This document shows positions 33,501 through 41,895 of a stretch of DNA of 64,000 nucleotides, piece by piece. Position 1 is the first letter of the stretch; each line of letters begins with the position of its first letter. Source of the DNA: Saprospiraceae bacterium (lineage in GTDB: Bacteria; Bacteroidota; Bacteroidia; Chitinophagales; Saprospiraceae); contig JABSSL010000004.1 of the NCBI GenBank assembly GCA_013214355.1, positions 1 through 64,000 of the forward strand, in the 5' to 3' direction. The notes under the pieces were generated by a model, which made no database searches, was not told the DNA's origin, and worked only from the letters and a program-made list of their open reading frames with translations. Position numbers and translations under genes: made by a program.

Positions 33501-34238
33501 TGTCCACAAAAGTCTATTGTAGAGGATGACACCAGTAAGCGGTAAAGGCAAAGTATTGCGTTCCGCCAGGGTCCAATGGCGGGTATAATACTTCACGGCC
33601 TCATCCCCTAATGGATCCAATAAGGCGGCTAGATAGCGCCATTCTACGCCTTTGAATATACTTTCAATGATCAGCTGTAGGATAATGATCAGAATGACCG
33701 CCACAAATCCAGCATAGATATTTCTGCTGAAGCTCACAATCGCAAAAACAATCGCTCCAAACAGAAGAATATTGGGGATTAGATACAATCCATACAATTG
33801 AGCATAGGCAAGCACATCAAACGGCACTACGGCTTTAGCATTGACGCCTGGAAGCGCTGCCCCAAGGGCGAAACCCAGACCAATCATGGTGGTTATAATG
33901 ATCACAACAGTAACTGAACTAAGGAGTTTCGCGAGTAGATAATCTCGTTTTTTGAAAGGGAACGCATAGAGTAGCGTGTACATTCTGCTTTGAAAATCCC
34001 GATAAATAGACAAGCCAATTATCGAGGGCAATAAGAAGAGCATGAGGGTGTTGAAGAGATTCGCCATGACATTGATTTGGCGTGGCGAATTGATGATCCG
34101 TACCACCTCAGAAGAAGCCTCCGCTGCCATGCCCCACATCGTTCCTAAAGAAATGACCAGAAAGAAGGCCGCATAGATATAGATGACCGGCTGACGTAGC
34201 CAGTGACGGAATTCGTATCGGAAGATCGTATGAAACAT
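30576..34238 (-). CDS. ABC permease fused to M1-type metallopeptidase
   Basis: A 1220-residue fusion. Residues ~1-600 are membrane: two ABC-2-type permease-like blocks (e.g. LLPSIIGLSIYRDFQSRMYT, LLYAFPFKKRDYLLAKLLSS) with about 12 helices in all. Residues ~610-1210 form an extracytoplasmic M1-family peptidase: zinc motif HETTHHWWGH (about 940) followed by the downstream Glu in VTESMAEYVG, which is the normal HExxH-18-E spacing. The usual GxMEN exopeptidase motif is changed to TVMGNLM, so it may not be an aminopeptidase. It pairs with the ATPase gene 37 bp upstream, giving one transporter-peptidase operon. Substrate unknown. Confidence 0.9.
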   Translation of the reverse strand: MFHTIFRYEFRHWLRQPVIYIYAAFFLVISLGTMWGMAAEASSEVVRIINSPRQINVMANLFNTLMLFLLPSIIGLSIYRDFQSRMYTLLYAFPFKKRDYLLAKLLSSVTVVIIITTMIGLGFALGAALPGVNAKAVVPFDVLAYAQLYGLYLIPNILLFGAIVFAIVSFSRNIYAGFVAVILIIILQLIIESIFKGVEWRYLAALLDPLGDEAVKYYTRHWTLAERNTLPLPLTGVILYNRLLWTGIALIIFGFVFRYFSFQQQAFSRSSKKKPSQQLVKSQLGPIIDIQLPTVQFNFTPLHQLRTAWQLSSFDFREIVSSWSFISIVLGGLLAIFFQQVEMNAAYGFKLLPMTWKMLHIPSFIYAGLVNLITFLFAGLLLHRGRLHRMNHLIDISPLPNWAFLLSKVIALVKIQMLLLSFIIIAGVTVQMINGFYDFQFGLYFFEVYGLYLIHFIIWACLAICIQSLLSNPYLGFFLLLLIPMGMITLPSLVDRIGLSFLKQEVFWYNQVPGFVIGFNYSDLNQYGSYLPTYWAYKVYWLVGGFGLLIVAYLFRTRGIAFSFRERLAIAKRRMDRPVRLGLALSLMVFLSLGTSIFLEENVWHKTRVSDEDETTFKVENEKRYKRYENVLQPQLSRVKVAVDLYPEQKQFSAKGTYTLINTSEQVMDTLLIAHSYREKSTYQLTWPHTFVVQDTLIKFDVIQLKKPMMPGDSLLLQFQVASEDHSFFHTDPRVIQNGTFLGSQVFPKLGYRAVELTDNEKRKQHGLPPRDTDLPLPTDSTALGYAYPGNEIGWIELEAIVSTRPEQVALAPGILQREWEKDGRRYFHYQTDSPITPQYSFHSGQFAIQKDKWKEVDIIVYYHPDHTYNLNSIIEGVKASLDYNTQYFGPYQHKEIRIVEYPRTEGTFATVMGNLMPYSELYWIGDISTDGIDLPYYISAHETTHHWWGHQVNPANIRGGQMVTESMAEYVGLKVLERRYGKAMIRRFLRHDLDLYLEGRANERGEEPTLLTAYPHQEYVNYQKGALLFYALSDFLGEERLNTVFAAYLSEHTHHGPPLPHSLGLRDAIAEIVPDTLSYLLEDFFETITLYDNKVVETDWEQLADSSYVLELRVQAGKFRSDGYGNRLYSDNQLDSLSVTRDGGKVQHSLPLQDYIEIGVFGAQEQDGERLPIYIHRHKMTSMDTVFSIRLDQRPIEAGIDPYHKLIDIQPEDNRRKVN

Positions 34239-34274
34239 GATCCTGAATTTTGTCTTGGTGAATGGAAGAAATAA

Positions 34275-35162
34275 CTACACCGCCGTATTGGCCTGCTGCA
34301 AGGCAAGGAAATAAGCATCTTCTAGATTGGGTTCGCTGGCGGTGAATTCAGGACCTGGTTTTTCGGGACTATGGATGCGGGCGTAGAGCGTGTTGTCACG
34401 CTTGTAATGGGAGGAGAGCAGCGTGTAGCTTGACCGGATTTGCTCCAGTTCTTCGCGCTGAATCGGTTTGGTCCAGATTTGCTCTTTCAGCTTGTCTGCC
34501 GCTGCTTCAGGAGTGGTTTGCTGAAGGATGCGTCCACCGTTCATGATGGCCATTTCGTGACATAGCTCTTTTACATCGTCCACAATATGGGTGGAGAAAA
34601 GCACAGTATGTTCCGTTCCGATTTCTCGAAGGATATTTAGAAATCGTTGTCGTTCCGCTGGATCCAGGCCGGCCGTTGGCTCATCTACAATTATGAGTTG
34701 GGGCTTACTCAACAGCATTTGGGCAATGCCAAATCTTTGTTTCATCCCACCGGAATAAGAGCTAACGTGTTTTTTCCTAACCTCGTAGAGGTTGGTCACC
34801 TCTAATGCTTTCTGAATGAGCGCTTGCCTTTCCTGCTTCTTCTCGACTCCTTTTAATCGGGCAAAATAGGCGAGGAGACGCTCCGCCGATACCTTTGGAT
34901 ATACCCCAAATTCTTGTGGTAAGTATCCCAGTATTTTTCTCAAGGACATGGGATCTTGTAGGACGTCAATTCCATTAAAGTGAATGCTTCCGCTATCTGG
35001 ATTTTGCAAGGTCGCTATGGTACGCATGAGCGTAGATTTACCCGCCCCATTCGGTCCTAGCAGTCCGAACATGCCCGGACTAATTTCTAGGCTGAGGTTG
35101 TCTACGGCCTTCACCCCATTGCTATATACTTTTGTGAGTTGCTTAATACTAAGGTTTTTCAT
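34275..35162 (-). CDS. ABC transporter ATP-binding protein
   Basis: ABC ATPase with Walker A LGPNGAGKST, Q-loop near YLPQEFGVYP, signature SSYSGGMKQR, Walker B LIIVDEPTAGLD and the H-loop STHIVDD. The ~295-residue form starts at the ATG at 35162 (KNLSIKQLTKVYSNGVKAV); the frame is also open to an ATG at 35189. It precedes the permease/M1 fusion by 36 bp on the same strand and must energise it. Subfamily: ABC-2 type drug/gliding-like exporters. Divergent from the third LytS kinase, 141 bp apart or more. Confidence 0.93.
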   Translation of the reverse strand: MKNLSIKQLTKVYSNGVKAVDNLSLEISPGMFGLLGPNGAGKSTLMRTIATLQNPDSGSIHFNGIDVLQDPMSLRKILGYLPQEFGVYPKVSAERLLAYFARLKGVEKKQERQALIQKALEVTNLYEVRKKHVSSYSGGMKQRFGIAQMLLSKPQLIIVDEPTAGLDPAERQRFLNILREIGTEHTVLFSTHIVDDVKELCHEMAIMNGGRILQQTTPEAAADKLKEQIWTKPIQREELEQIRSSYTLLSSHYKRDNTLYARIHSPEKPGPEFTASEPNLEDAYFLALQQANTAV

Positions 35163-35245
35163 AGTCGGTAGGTATTGAGTTCTTTTCAAATCTCGTCGAT
35201 ACCCACTCAGGGAACAAGAAAAGATGGAGAGCGCCAGGAAAGAGA

Positions 35246-35294
35246 TGATGAAAGCCCGATTTTCCTTTGCTAAGGTGTTTTACCGCTTTCATCA
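35246..35294. promoter_or_regulatory. 10-bp inverted repeat between divergent genes
   Basis: TGATGAAAGC (35246-35255) and GCTTTCATCA (35285-35294) are exact reverse complements 29 bp apart, midway between the divergent ABC ATPase and LytS genes. Candidate operator shared by both; no known consensus. Confidence 0.4.
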
Positions 35295-35330
35295 GGCAAA
35301 TTCTTACCTTAATCATTAGGAATTGATCGA

Positions 35331-36944
35331 TTGCTGGTTTTTCCTTTTCTTCAGCCTAGAAATTATTCCTTCATAGAATTATTAGCATTGATACCAAAGA
35401 GACTCCAAGGCGGGCTAGACAAGGTAGCGGACTTTCTGACGAGACAGTCAGCCTGGATCTATGTGGTACTCTTCCTCTTCCTAAGCTATCTGTTAATGCT
35501 TACCGTGACGAAGGATAGTTGGGCGGGTTATTTGTCCAACTTTGCTATTCTTTGTGGGCTATATCTCCCTGTCTTGTTGTATAGCATGTTCCGATCTTTT
35601 GCTCGTACAGGTAGATGGCCAATGCTGCTTAGGGCTTTGTGGGGCTACTGTTTTATCGCCCATTCTTTCGTACTGTACCATTATCGGACGAGCTTGGCGA
35701 GTTGGGGTGGCTTCTTAGATGGGATAAAGATTGCGGATAGCGGATGGGATAACTTCATCCCAATCATTGGCGGTGTAATCTTGCTGGTAGAGTTAAGTAT
35801 CTTGCTAAGTGATAACCTACAACGGGGATTGCTTCCCATGAAGTGGTTGGAAACGCTAGGGCTCGAAAAAGTGATTCTACTCATCTTGGCCTTGCTCACG
35901 GTAGTGGGGGCAGGATTCACAACTTTTGACTACCTCTACCATGCTCAGCATACTGGAATAGGTGCGGTGGTAGTGGGTATCGGTGTATTTGTACTAGATA
36001 GTTTACAACTATTTTTGATCTACTTGATTAACTACTTCTTCTACTATATCAATCACTATTTTTTGATCCCAAGGATATTCAAGGAGAAAGGAGTGGTTTA
36101 CTATGGCTTTGCCGTTGCTGGCTGCATCTTGCTGTTTTATCCCATCTTCGTGACCTTGATGAGCTATTTGCCATTAGTAAAGCGAATGGAATTCGACCGT
36201 TTTACGGCAACGACTAGTATCTTTTCTGCGGATGGAGGAGGTTTACCTTTTATGATCATGGTGCTGAGTGTGCCTGTGATTATTGCTTATGAATGGTTCC
36301 GCCAGGATAAAGAATTGGCCGTGTTGGAGAAAGAAAAAACAGCTACTGAACTCAGCTTATTAAAGCAACAGATTAATCCGCACTTCTTCTTTAATACCCT
36401 CAATAATCTGTATGCCTTGAGCATCACCAAAGATGAACAGACGCCAGAGGTAGTACTGCAATTATCAGAACTTATGCGCTACGTAATCTACCGAGGTAAA
36501 GAAGAGCAAGTAAGCCTGGAAGAAGAAATTAAGTATATCGAGGACTATGTGCAATTGCAGCAAATTCGCCTACACAAACAGCTAGATTTTCAGTTTGAAA
36601 AGGACCTTTCTGATCCGATCCCCAATGTAGCTCCCCTTTTGTTTATTGTCTTAGTGGAAAATGCCTTTAAACATGGCATAGAACCTGCCGAGAAGCCCTG
36701 TTATCTGCATCTAAATTTGAGATCGAGGGATGGACAAATAGAATTCGTTTGTGAAAACGCGGTGGAGCAGGCTTCAGATACGGAAGGAGGGATTGGGTTA
36801 GAAAACCTCAGGCGACGCCTTGCTTTACTGTATCCAGATAGGCATCAATTACAGATAGAAGCAGGGCCCGATTGCTACAAAGTAAATCTGAGGCTGAATG
36901 CTATAGTTCCACATCCAATCACTCAATCAGAAGAGAACGCATGA
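35331..36944 (+). CDS. LytS-type sensor histidine kinase
   Basis: Membrane histidine kinase, 537 residues, larger than the other two because of a long N-terminal membrane region with about seven helices (residues ~40-325). Phosphorylation box KQQINPHFFFNTLNNLYAL (His ~345), N box IVLVENAFKHGIEP, G box GGIGLENLRRRLALLYPDR: all intact. The listed start is a TTG; the first in-frame ATG is at residue ~52, inside the first membrane helix region, so TTG is preferred. Its end overlaps the regulator's ATG (ATGA). Divergent from the ABC-M1 operon, which is a plausible target. Confidence 0.92.
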   Translation: MLVFPFLQPRNYSFIELLALIPKRLQGGLDKVADFLTRQSAWIYVVLFLFLSYLLMLTVTKDSWAGYLSNFAILCGLYLPVLLYSMFRSFARTGRWPMLLRALWGYCFIAHSFVLYHYRTSLASWGGFLDGIKIADSGWDNFIPIIGGVILLVELSILLSDNLQRGLLPMKWLETLGLEKVILLILALLTVVGAGFTTFDYLYHAQHTGIGAVVVGIGVFVLDSLQLFLIYLINYFFYYINHYFLIPRIFKEKGVVYYGFAVAGCILLFYPIFVTLMSYLPLVKRMEFDRFTATTSIFSADGGGLPFMIMVLSVPVIIAYEWFRQDKELAVLEKEKTATELSLLKQQINPHFFFNTLNNLYALSITKDEQTPEVVLQLSELMRYVIYRGKEEQVSLEEEIKYIEDYVQLQQIRLHKQLDFQFEKDLSDPIPNVAPLLFIVLVENAFKHGIEPAEKPCYLHLNLRSRDGQIEFVCENAVEQASDTEGGIGLENLRRRLALLYPDRHQLQIEAGPDCYKVNLRLNAIVPHPITQSEENA

Positions 36945-37660
36945 ATCTACGCGCCTTGATCATTGACGACGAACCACTAGCTCATAAGATTATCTTAGAG
37001 TATGCTAGCGCTACACCCTATCTTGATATTGTGGGACAGTGTCACCTGGCTACGGAGGCCTTGGTCTTTATGCAACAGCAGGAAGTAGATCTGATTTTTC
37101 TTGATATACAGATGCCCAAGTTGAAAGGCCTAGATTTTTTGAGAACACTGGCGCGTCCCCCCGCAGTAATCATTACGTCGGCTTATGAAGAATATGCCTT
37201 GGAAAGCTTTGAGCTGGCCGTATGTGATTATCTCTTGAAGCCGTTTCGTTTTGACCGTTTCTTAAAAGCTGTAAACCGTGTCTTGGAATTGAAGCAATTG
37301 CAGACGCCGACTACGACTCCTACCATCGATAGTTCCGCTCCATCCCTGACTGAACCGGAGCGCTTGTTTATCAAATCAGAGAAACGGATGATTCAACTTA
37401 ATATTCCGGACATCCATTATCTGGAAAGCTATGGCAACTACGTCAAAGTTTGGCTTGCCAATGAGTTCCACTTGACCCCACGCACCTTATCTAGTTTTGA
37501 GGAACAAATGCCAACCGATTTTCATCGCATCCATAAATCCTACATTATCAATAAAAAGCAGATCGACTACATTGAAGGGAATCAGGTAATGATGAAGAAT
37601 AAGAAGCAAATTCCGGTCGGGAAGAACCATCGGCAAGATATTAAAGGCTTAATTTCCTGA
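36941..37660 (+). CDS. LytTR-family response regulator
   Basis: LytTR response regulator, 239 residues from the ATG at 36941, overlapping the kinase stop by four bases (ATGA). Receiver: LIIDDEPLAHKIIL, phospho-acceptor in LIFLDIQMPKLKG, switch residues TSAYEEYALE and DYLLKPFR. The linker is Thr/Pro-rich (TPTTTPTIDSSAPS). LytTR domain: IHYLESYGNYVKVWLANE, FHRIHKSYIINKKQIDYI and IPVGKNHRQDIKGL. It forms the third kinase/regulator pair in the window. A bulged hairpin lies at 37801. Confidence 0.94.
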   Translation: MNLRALIIDDEPLAHKIILEYASATPYLDIVGQCHLATEALVFMQQQEVDLIFLDIQMPKLKGLDFLRTLARPPAVIITSAYEEYALESFELAVCDYLLKPFRFDRFLKAVNRVLELKQLQTPTTTPTIDSSAPSLTEPERLFIKSEKRMIQLNIPDIHYLESYGNYVKVWLANEFHLTPRTLSSFEEQMPTDFHRIHKSYIINKKQIDYIEGNQVMMKNKKQIPVGKNHRQDIKGLIS

Positions 37661-37800
37661 TCGATGAGGTAGAAATGGTACGGGTGGGGATAGATTACAG
37701 GAATTGATGGATGCTATTTTCTTACAATTCTATTTTGATCCTATCATTCTTAATTCTTATTATCAATGCCGATAATTGGGCATCGACCACATCAGCTTGA

Positions 37801-37835
37801 GGTTGGGAGGTCGATTTTTTATGACCTTTCTAACC
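37801..37835 (+). terminator. Candidate hairpin after the LytTR operon
   Basis: GGTTGGGAGGTC (37801-37812) pairs with GACCTTTC-T-AACC (37823-37835) with one bulged T and two G-T pairs around a 10-nt T-rich loop. It lies 140 bp after the regulator and ~95 bp before the glycosylase gene. No T run follows the stem, so it is a weak terminator or a regulatory structure. Confidence 0.35.
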
Positions 37836-37930
37836 CAAACAGCTCAAAGGTTTTGTATATTTAAAAGACCTTTCACTAGCAAATACAATTCCAGAATTAT
37901 ACTGTTTATCCAACTTAGTATCTATTTGCT

Positions 37931-38596
37931 ATGTTACCCACCGCTTTTTTCGATCGCCCGGCACCAATGGTAGCGAAGGATCTTATTGGCAAGGTGATCC
38001 GACGGCGTTATCGAGAATTGTGGTTGGCCGCCGCTATCGTTGAAACGGAGGCTTATGGTGCGGATCAAGGCAATCATGCTTGGCATGGCCGAAGCAAAGC
38101 TCGAGAAGCCATGTGGGCGCCAGCCGGAACGATCTATATGTATTTGAGTCGTGGAGGGGATTCGCTGAATGTGAGTGTACAGGAGGAGGGACATGTGGTC
38201 TTGATTAAATCCGCGCGCCCGTGGGTAGACGAGCGATCCGGTGGAGAATCCTTTGCCAAAATGCATAAGCTGAACCCTGGTAGTAAGGGACGAAGAAAGG
38301 ATCATAAACTACTCTCCGGCCAGGCCCTCCTGGCACGTTCGCTAGACCTTCGCTTATCAGATTGGAACGGCAAATCTTTTGATCCAGCTGCCTTCTTTAT
38401 CGAAGATGTTAATTACCGACCTGCATCCATTATACGCTGTCGTAGATTGGGACTTCCTGCAGATTGGGCTCCAGATCTAATGTTGAGATACGTGGATGAA
38501 GCCCACGTTCATTCTGCTACCCAGAACCCTCTGGGGAAACGAGTTTGGAGAGAGGGGCCAGATTATCAACGACTTACTTGGAAGGATGTACCCTAG
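37931..38596 (+). CDS. 3-methyladenine DNA glycosylase (AAG family)
   Basis: DNA repair enzyme of the AAG/MPG family, which removes alkylated purines by hydrolysing the N-glycosyl bond. Recognisable parts: FFDRPAPMVAKDLIGKVIRR at the start, the active-site region AAIVETEAYGADQGNHAW (catalytic Glu in ETEAY), GTIYMYLSRGGDSLNVSV in place of the usual YVYLIYGMxxCLNVV, and LNPGSKGRRKDHKLLSGQ. Length 221 is typical of bacterial members. The start ATG is preceded by an AT-rich region. Stands alone; cytoplasmic. Confidence 0.9.
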   Translation: MLPTAFFDRPAPMVAKDLIGKVIRRRYRELWLAAAIVETEAYGADQGNHAWHGRSKAREAMWAPAGTIYMYLSRGGDSLNVSVQEEGHVVLIKSARPWVDERSGGESFAKMHKLNPGSKGRRKDHKLLSGQALLARSLDLRLSDWNGKSFDPAAFFIEDVNYRPASIIRCRRLGLPADWAPDLMLRYVDEAHVHSATQNPLGKRVWREGPDYQRLTWKDVP

Positions 38597-38719
38597 ATGA
38601 GCATTGTTCATGCGCCATACTCAAAAGCATCCGAAGCTTACTAATCCAGAGAGCAGCAAGTTCAGATGCTATGTCAGGTGATTTATCTTCGAAAGTCTAT
38701 TGCTACTTAGGGCCCCAAA

Positions 38720-39628
38720 TTATTTCAACCCATAAGTCTTCTCTATCTCCGCCCGTGCCTCGTCCGAAGCTATCTCTGCTCCGCCTTGGCTACCAAAAAA
38801 CTGATATCCGTGTTTGATCACATGGATTCGATCGATTAGCATTTTTAGTGGGGTGGGGTGTAGGTCTCCTGCTTGTACGCCAGCATGTACAATAGGAAGG
38901 TATTCTTCCATTTTCTCGATGGTGGAATGTTGAATAACTGCCCACATGGTAGAGGAAAATTTCTTACCCACTAAGCCTTTCCCAACGTAGGTTTTATGCT
39001 GCTGATACAGGCTGTCAATGATTTCCATGTTGCGCTCATCTAAAGGAGTTTGCAGGGACCAATCCACTTCAGCTTCATTGCGATACATTTGGTCGGTTTC
39101 ATTTATTTCCGCCATAAGCTTCACTAATCCCAAGTCCACTTGCTGCTCCTCAGCGTAAGCAACGGGATCAAAAATCTCTTCTTGTGCCAAGATATCAGCG
39201 CAACCGGCATAGAATTGCTTAGACCGTTCCGGTATATGCTTGGCTAGATAGGTCAGCGTCTTCTCTCCGTAGGCGTCTAGGACAGAGCAGAGCGATTTCG
39301 GATCACTGTCAGCGGCCTTCTGAAAGGATAGTGCGATGTGTTCTTTGGGTTCCTGCAGTTTGATAAAGGCCATAGTGATGTTCCAGTAATCCACGGCATT
39401 GAGGTTGTCTGGATTTCCTTCGCTAGATTTTGCGGTTTGTTCTAAATAAAAGGTGCCGCGACTGAAATCTTTATCAGAAACGCCGTCTCTTTGGGTAGGT
39501 TGATAGGAAAGAATCGCTTGATTGAAATTCTCACTATTGAAGGTAATATTTTGGGCGATACCACTACTATAGGCTAGGATAAAGATGAGTACTAATACAA
39601 AGTCGATAATTGAGGGCTGATTTTTCAT
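38720..39628 (-). CDS. Secreted protein resembling DUF6624
   Basis: A 302-residue protein with an N-terminal signal or anchor (IIDFVLVLIFILAYSSGIAQ). The C-terminal half (~165-300) looks like a DUF6624-type domain: DERNMEIIDSLYQQHKTYVG, STMWAVIQHSTIEKMEEYLP, MLIDRIHVIKHGYQFFGSQG, which is the usual 'QH ... DR ... GxQ/YGSQ' series. The N-terminal half is a helical, TPR-like count of residues with no named family. Function unknown. Upstream lies the divergent HisKA kinase, 147 bp away. Confidence 0.6.
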   Translation of the reverse strand: MKNQPSIIDFVLVLIFILAYSSGIAQNITFNSENFNQAILSYQPTQRDGVSDKDFSRGTFYLEQTAKSSEGNPDNLNAVDYWNITMAFIKLQEPKEHIALSFQKAADSDPKSLCSVLDAYGEKTLTYLAKHIPERSKQFYAGCADILAQEEIFDPVAYAEEQQVDLGLVKLMAEINETDQMYRNEAEVDWSLQTPLDERNMEIIDSLYQQHKTYVGKGLVGKKFSSTMWAVIQHSTIEKMEEYLPIVHAGVQAGDLHPTPLKMLIDRIHVIKHGYQFFGSQGGAEIASDEARAEIEKTYGLK

Positions 39629-39775
39629 AAGTAATCTTTTTTACTACAAAGAAAAAGCCTCTTGAGGCCCTTGTAAACCTTGGAAAAACGAAGGAAACTA
39701 AAGGAGATACAAAAAAGCTTAAGGAAAACTTAAGCAGCTGGAAGCAGTGCTTAAGAAAGCGTATTTTGGTGTGGA

Positions 39776-41104
39776 ATGATGCAACGAACTTTGTCATATC
39801 GAGGAATTATTCTGGTAGCATCGCTGGCTTTATTAGGGATGATGCTCGTGCAAGCCAATTGGATTTGGACCTCTTATGAGTTGAAGCGAGAGGATATCCA
39901 CAATGAACTCATGAAACTGGCACCGGAGGTAACGGTTCAGGTAAAAATCGCGGAAGATATCGTCCCAAAGATCATGATGGAGGAAGGGGCGTTTCCAGAT
40001 GTTAGAAATATGGAACGCATAGTCGATTCTGTGATGCAAGCGGCAGGCTTTATGGAGCCCGTGTATTTTGCCTTGCACCAAAAAAGTAGTGATAGCCTGT
40101 ACTTGAGTAATACGGTATCCTATGAAGAGGAATTGCGAGCATCGCCCTACAGCACCTGTATGTCTTGTATTGTTACCTATCGTTTCCTGAGTGATTCGAC
40201 TGAGGCAGTGACGCCGGAGATGACCTCGATCCGTCCCATTTCCGAGATGAAACGTCTACCGGGTTATCTACCCTCCGAAGAATTTGTTTGGATGAGCTTA
40301 TACATGCCGAATCAACAGCTGTTGTCCCAGCGTGCTATACTTGGCCTCTTTATGCTAAGCCTCCTTATGATGGCCATACTCGTCTACCTTTTTGCCCACA
40401 TCCTGAATGCCCTATCATTACAGAAAAAATTGGGCCAAATGAAAGACGATTTTGTCAATAACCTAACCCACGAGTTTAAGACACCTTTAGGAGCCATCCG
40501 CTTAGCTTCCTCCGTATTGAGGCATAGTGATAACCCGGCAAAACGCACAACCTATTTGGACCTGATTGCCAACGAGAGTAAGCGTTTAGAGGAGCAAGTA
40601 GACCGGATGCTACAATTGTCCACGCTTGATGCCGGTAGGGATGGATTAGAAAAAGAAGAGTTAGACTTACACCACTTACTGGAAGAGGTTGTCGAACGCT
40701 TGCGACCCTTTTTGACTAAAGAGAAAGGAAAAATAGACCTGCAATTGACCCTGCAAGATACAGAGATCGAAGTGGACAGAGACCACTTTGGCAATTGCTT
40801 GTATAATTTGATCGATAATGCCATTAAATATGGGGGAGTGGCTCCTAAAGTCGAAGTGATCACGCGGCTAAAGGACGCTACTCGGCAGATTATTGTGAGA
40901 GATCAAGGTCCCGGTATTCCACTGGCACACCAAGATTCAATCTTCGATCGATTTTATCGGGCACAAGAAGATGATCGTTACAAGGGAAAGGGCTTTGGAA
41001 TAGGACTGAGTTATGTAAAGACTATTGTGGAGGCGCATGGAGCAAAAGTATATCTCAATCGCCATTACAAGAAGGGGTGTGAATTTATTATTGAATTGAC
41101 TTAG
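39776..41104 (+). CDS. Sensor histidine kinase (HisKA class)
   Basis: Classical transmembrane kinase of 442 residues. First membrane helix at ~10-30, an extracytoplasmic sensor of ~155 residues with a CxxC pair (STCMSCIV), second helix ~187-212. Then the H box FVNNLTHEFKTPLGAIR, N box NCLYNLIDNAIKYGG, and G boxes VRDQGPGIP and GKGFGIGLSYVKTIVEAHG, all intact. No named sensor domain. It is followed 5 bp later by an OmpR-type regulator and then by an RND efflux pair, so this system probably controls envelope or efflux genes. Confidence 0.94.
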   Translation: MMQRTLSYRGIILVASLALLGMMLVQANWIWTSYELKREDIHNELMKLAPEVTVQVKIAEDIVPKIMMEEGAFPDVRNMERIVDSVMQAAGFMEPVYFALHQKSSDSLYLSNTVSYEEELRASPYSTCMSCIVTYRFLSDSTEAVTPEMTSIRPISEMKRLPGYLPSEEFVWMSLYMPNQQLLSQRAILGLFMLSLLMMAILVYLFAHILNALSLQKKLGQMKDDFVNNLTHEFKTPLGAIRLASSVLRHSDNPAKRTTYLDLIANESKRLEEQVDRMLQLSTLDAGRDGLEKEELDLHHLLEEVVERLRPFLTKEKGKIDLQLTLQDTEIEVDRDHFGNCLYNLIDNAIKYGGVAPKVEVITRLKDATRQIIVRDQGPGIPLAHQDSIFDRFYRAQEDDRYKGKGFGIGLSYVKTIVEAHGAKVYLNRHYKKGCEFIIELT

Positions 41105-41109
41105 AGATT

Positions 41110-41793
41110 ATGCATAATATTATACTCATTGAAGACAACGAGAGTTTTGGCTATATTTTGGCAGAATACCTTAGTTTACATGATTACGCTGTGGACTGGG
41201 CCAAAACTGGAGCAGAGGGTATGGAAATGATTGCCCAGAAGAAATATGACCTGGGGGTCTTTGATATTATGCTCCCCGATCAGAATGGCTACGAAGTAGC
41301 AACCTGGGTCAAAAAGCAGGTACCGTACCTTCCGTTTATCTTTCTGAGTGCTAAGTCTTTAAAAGTGGATAAACTCAAGGGCTTTAAACTTGGAGCAGAT
41401 GACTACATCACTAAACCAATTGATGAAGAGTTGTTTTTAGCGAAAGTGAAAGCCCTCATCAAACGTACCGAGCATCAAGCACCGATCCAAGAAGAATATA
41501 CAATTGGGCAATATTTGTTTCAGCCCAGTTTGCAAAAGTTACATTGGCAAACGGAAGTGGTCCAATTAACCAAACGAGAAGCCGAATTGCTGCAAATGCT
41601 CTGCCAGTGCCAAGGACAACTCCTTGCTCGCAAACGCGCCCTACAAGAGATCTGGGGCGCCACGGATGAGTTCAGTCGCAAGAGTATGGATGTTTTTATC
41701 TCCCATCTTCGGAAATATCTCTCTAAGGACGAGCGGGTTCGGATCACCAATATTCACGGTAAAGGGTTTGTGTTGACGGTGAACGGTAATTAA
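41110..41793 (+). CDS. OmpR-family response regulator
   Basis: Response regulator of 227 residues. Receiver: ILIEDNESFGYILAEYL, phospho-acceptor in DLGVFDIMLPDQNGYE, then FLSAKSLKVDKLKGFKLGAD and YITKPIDEELF. Winged-helix effector of the OmpR/PhoB type at ~130-225: VQLTKREAELLQMLCQCQGQ, recognition region SRKSMDVFISHLRKYLSK and wing RITNIHGKGFVLTV. Six bases after the partner kinase; the RND genes start 102 bp downstream and are likely part of the regulon. Confidence 0.95.
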   Translation: MHNIILIEDNESFGYILAEYLSLHDYAVDWAKTGAEGMEMIAQKKYDLGVFDIMLPDQNGYEVATWVKKQVPYLPFIFLSAKSLKVDKLKGFKLGADDYITKPIDEELFLAKVKALIKRTEHQAPIQEEYTIGQYLFQPSLQKLHWQTEVVQLTKREAELLQMLCQCQGQLLARKRALQEIWGATDEFSRKSMDVFISHLRKYLSKDERVRITNIHGKGFVLTVNGN

Positions 41794-41895
41794 CCTCTTC
41801 CCTGCTGTTTCCTCTTTGTGTCAAAAGCTATTCTGTGGATTGCGATATTCCCAATTTACCCTTATCATTGGGCCCTGGCGCCTTAATGATGCAAT

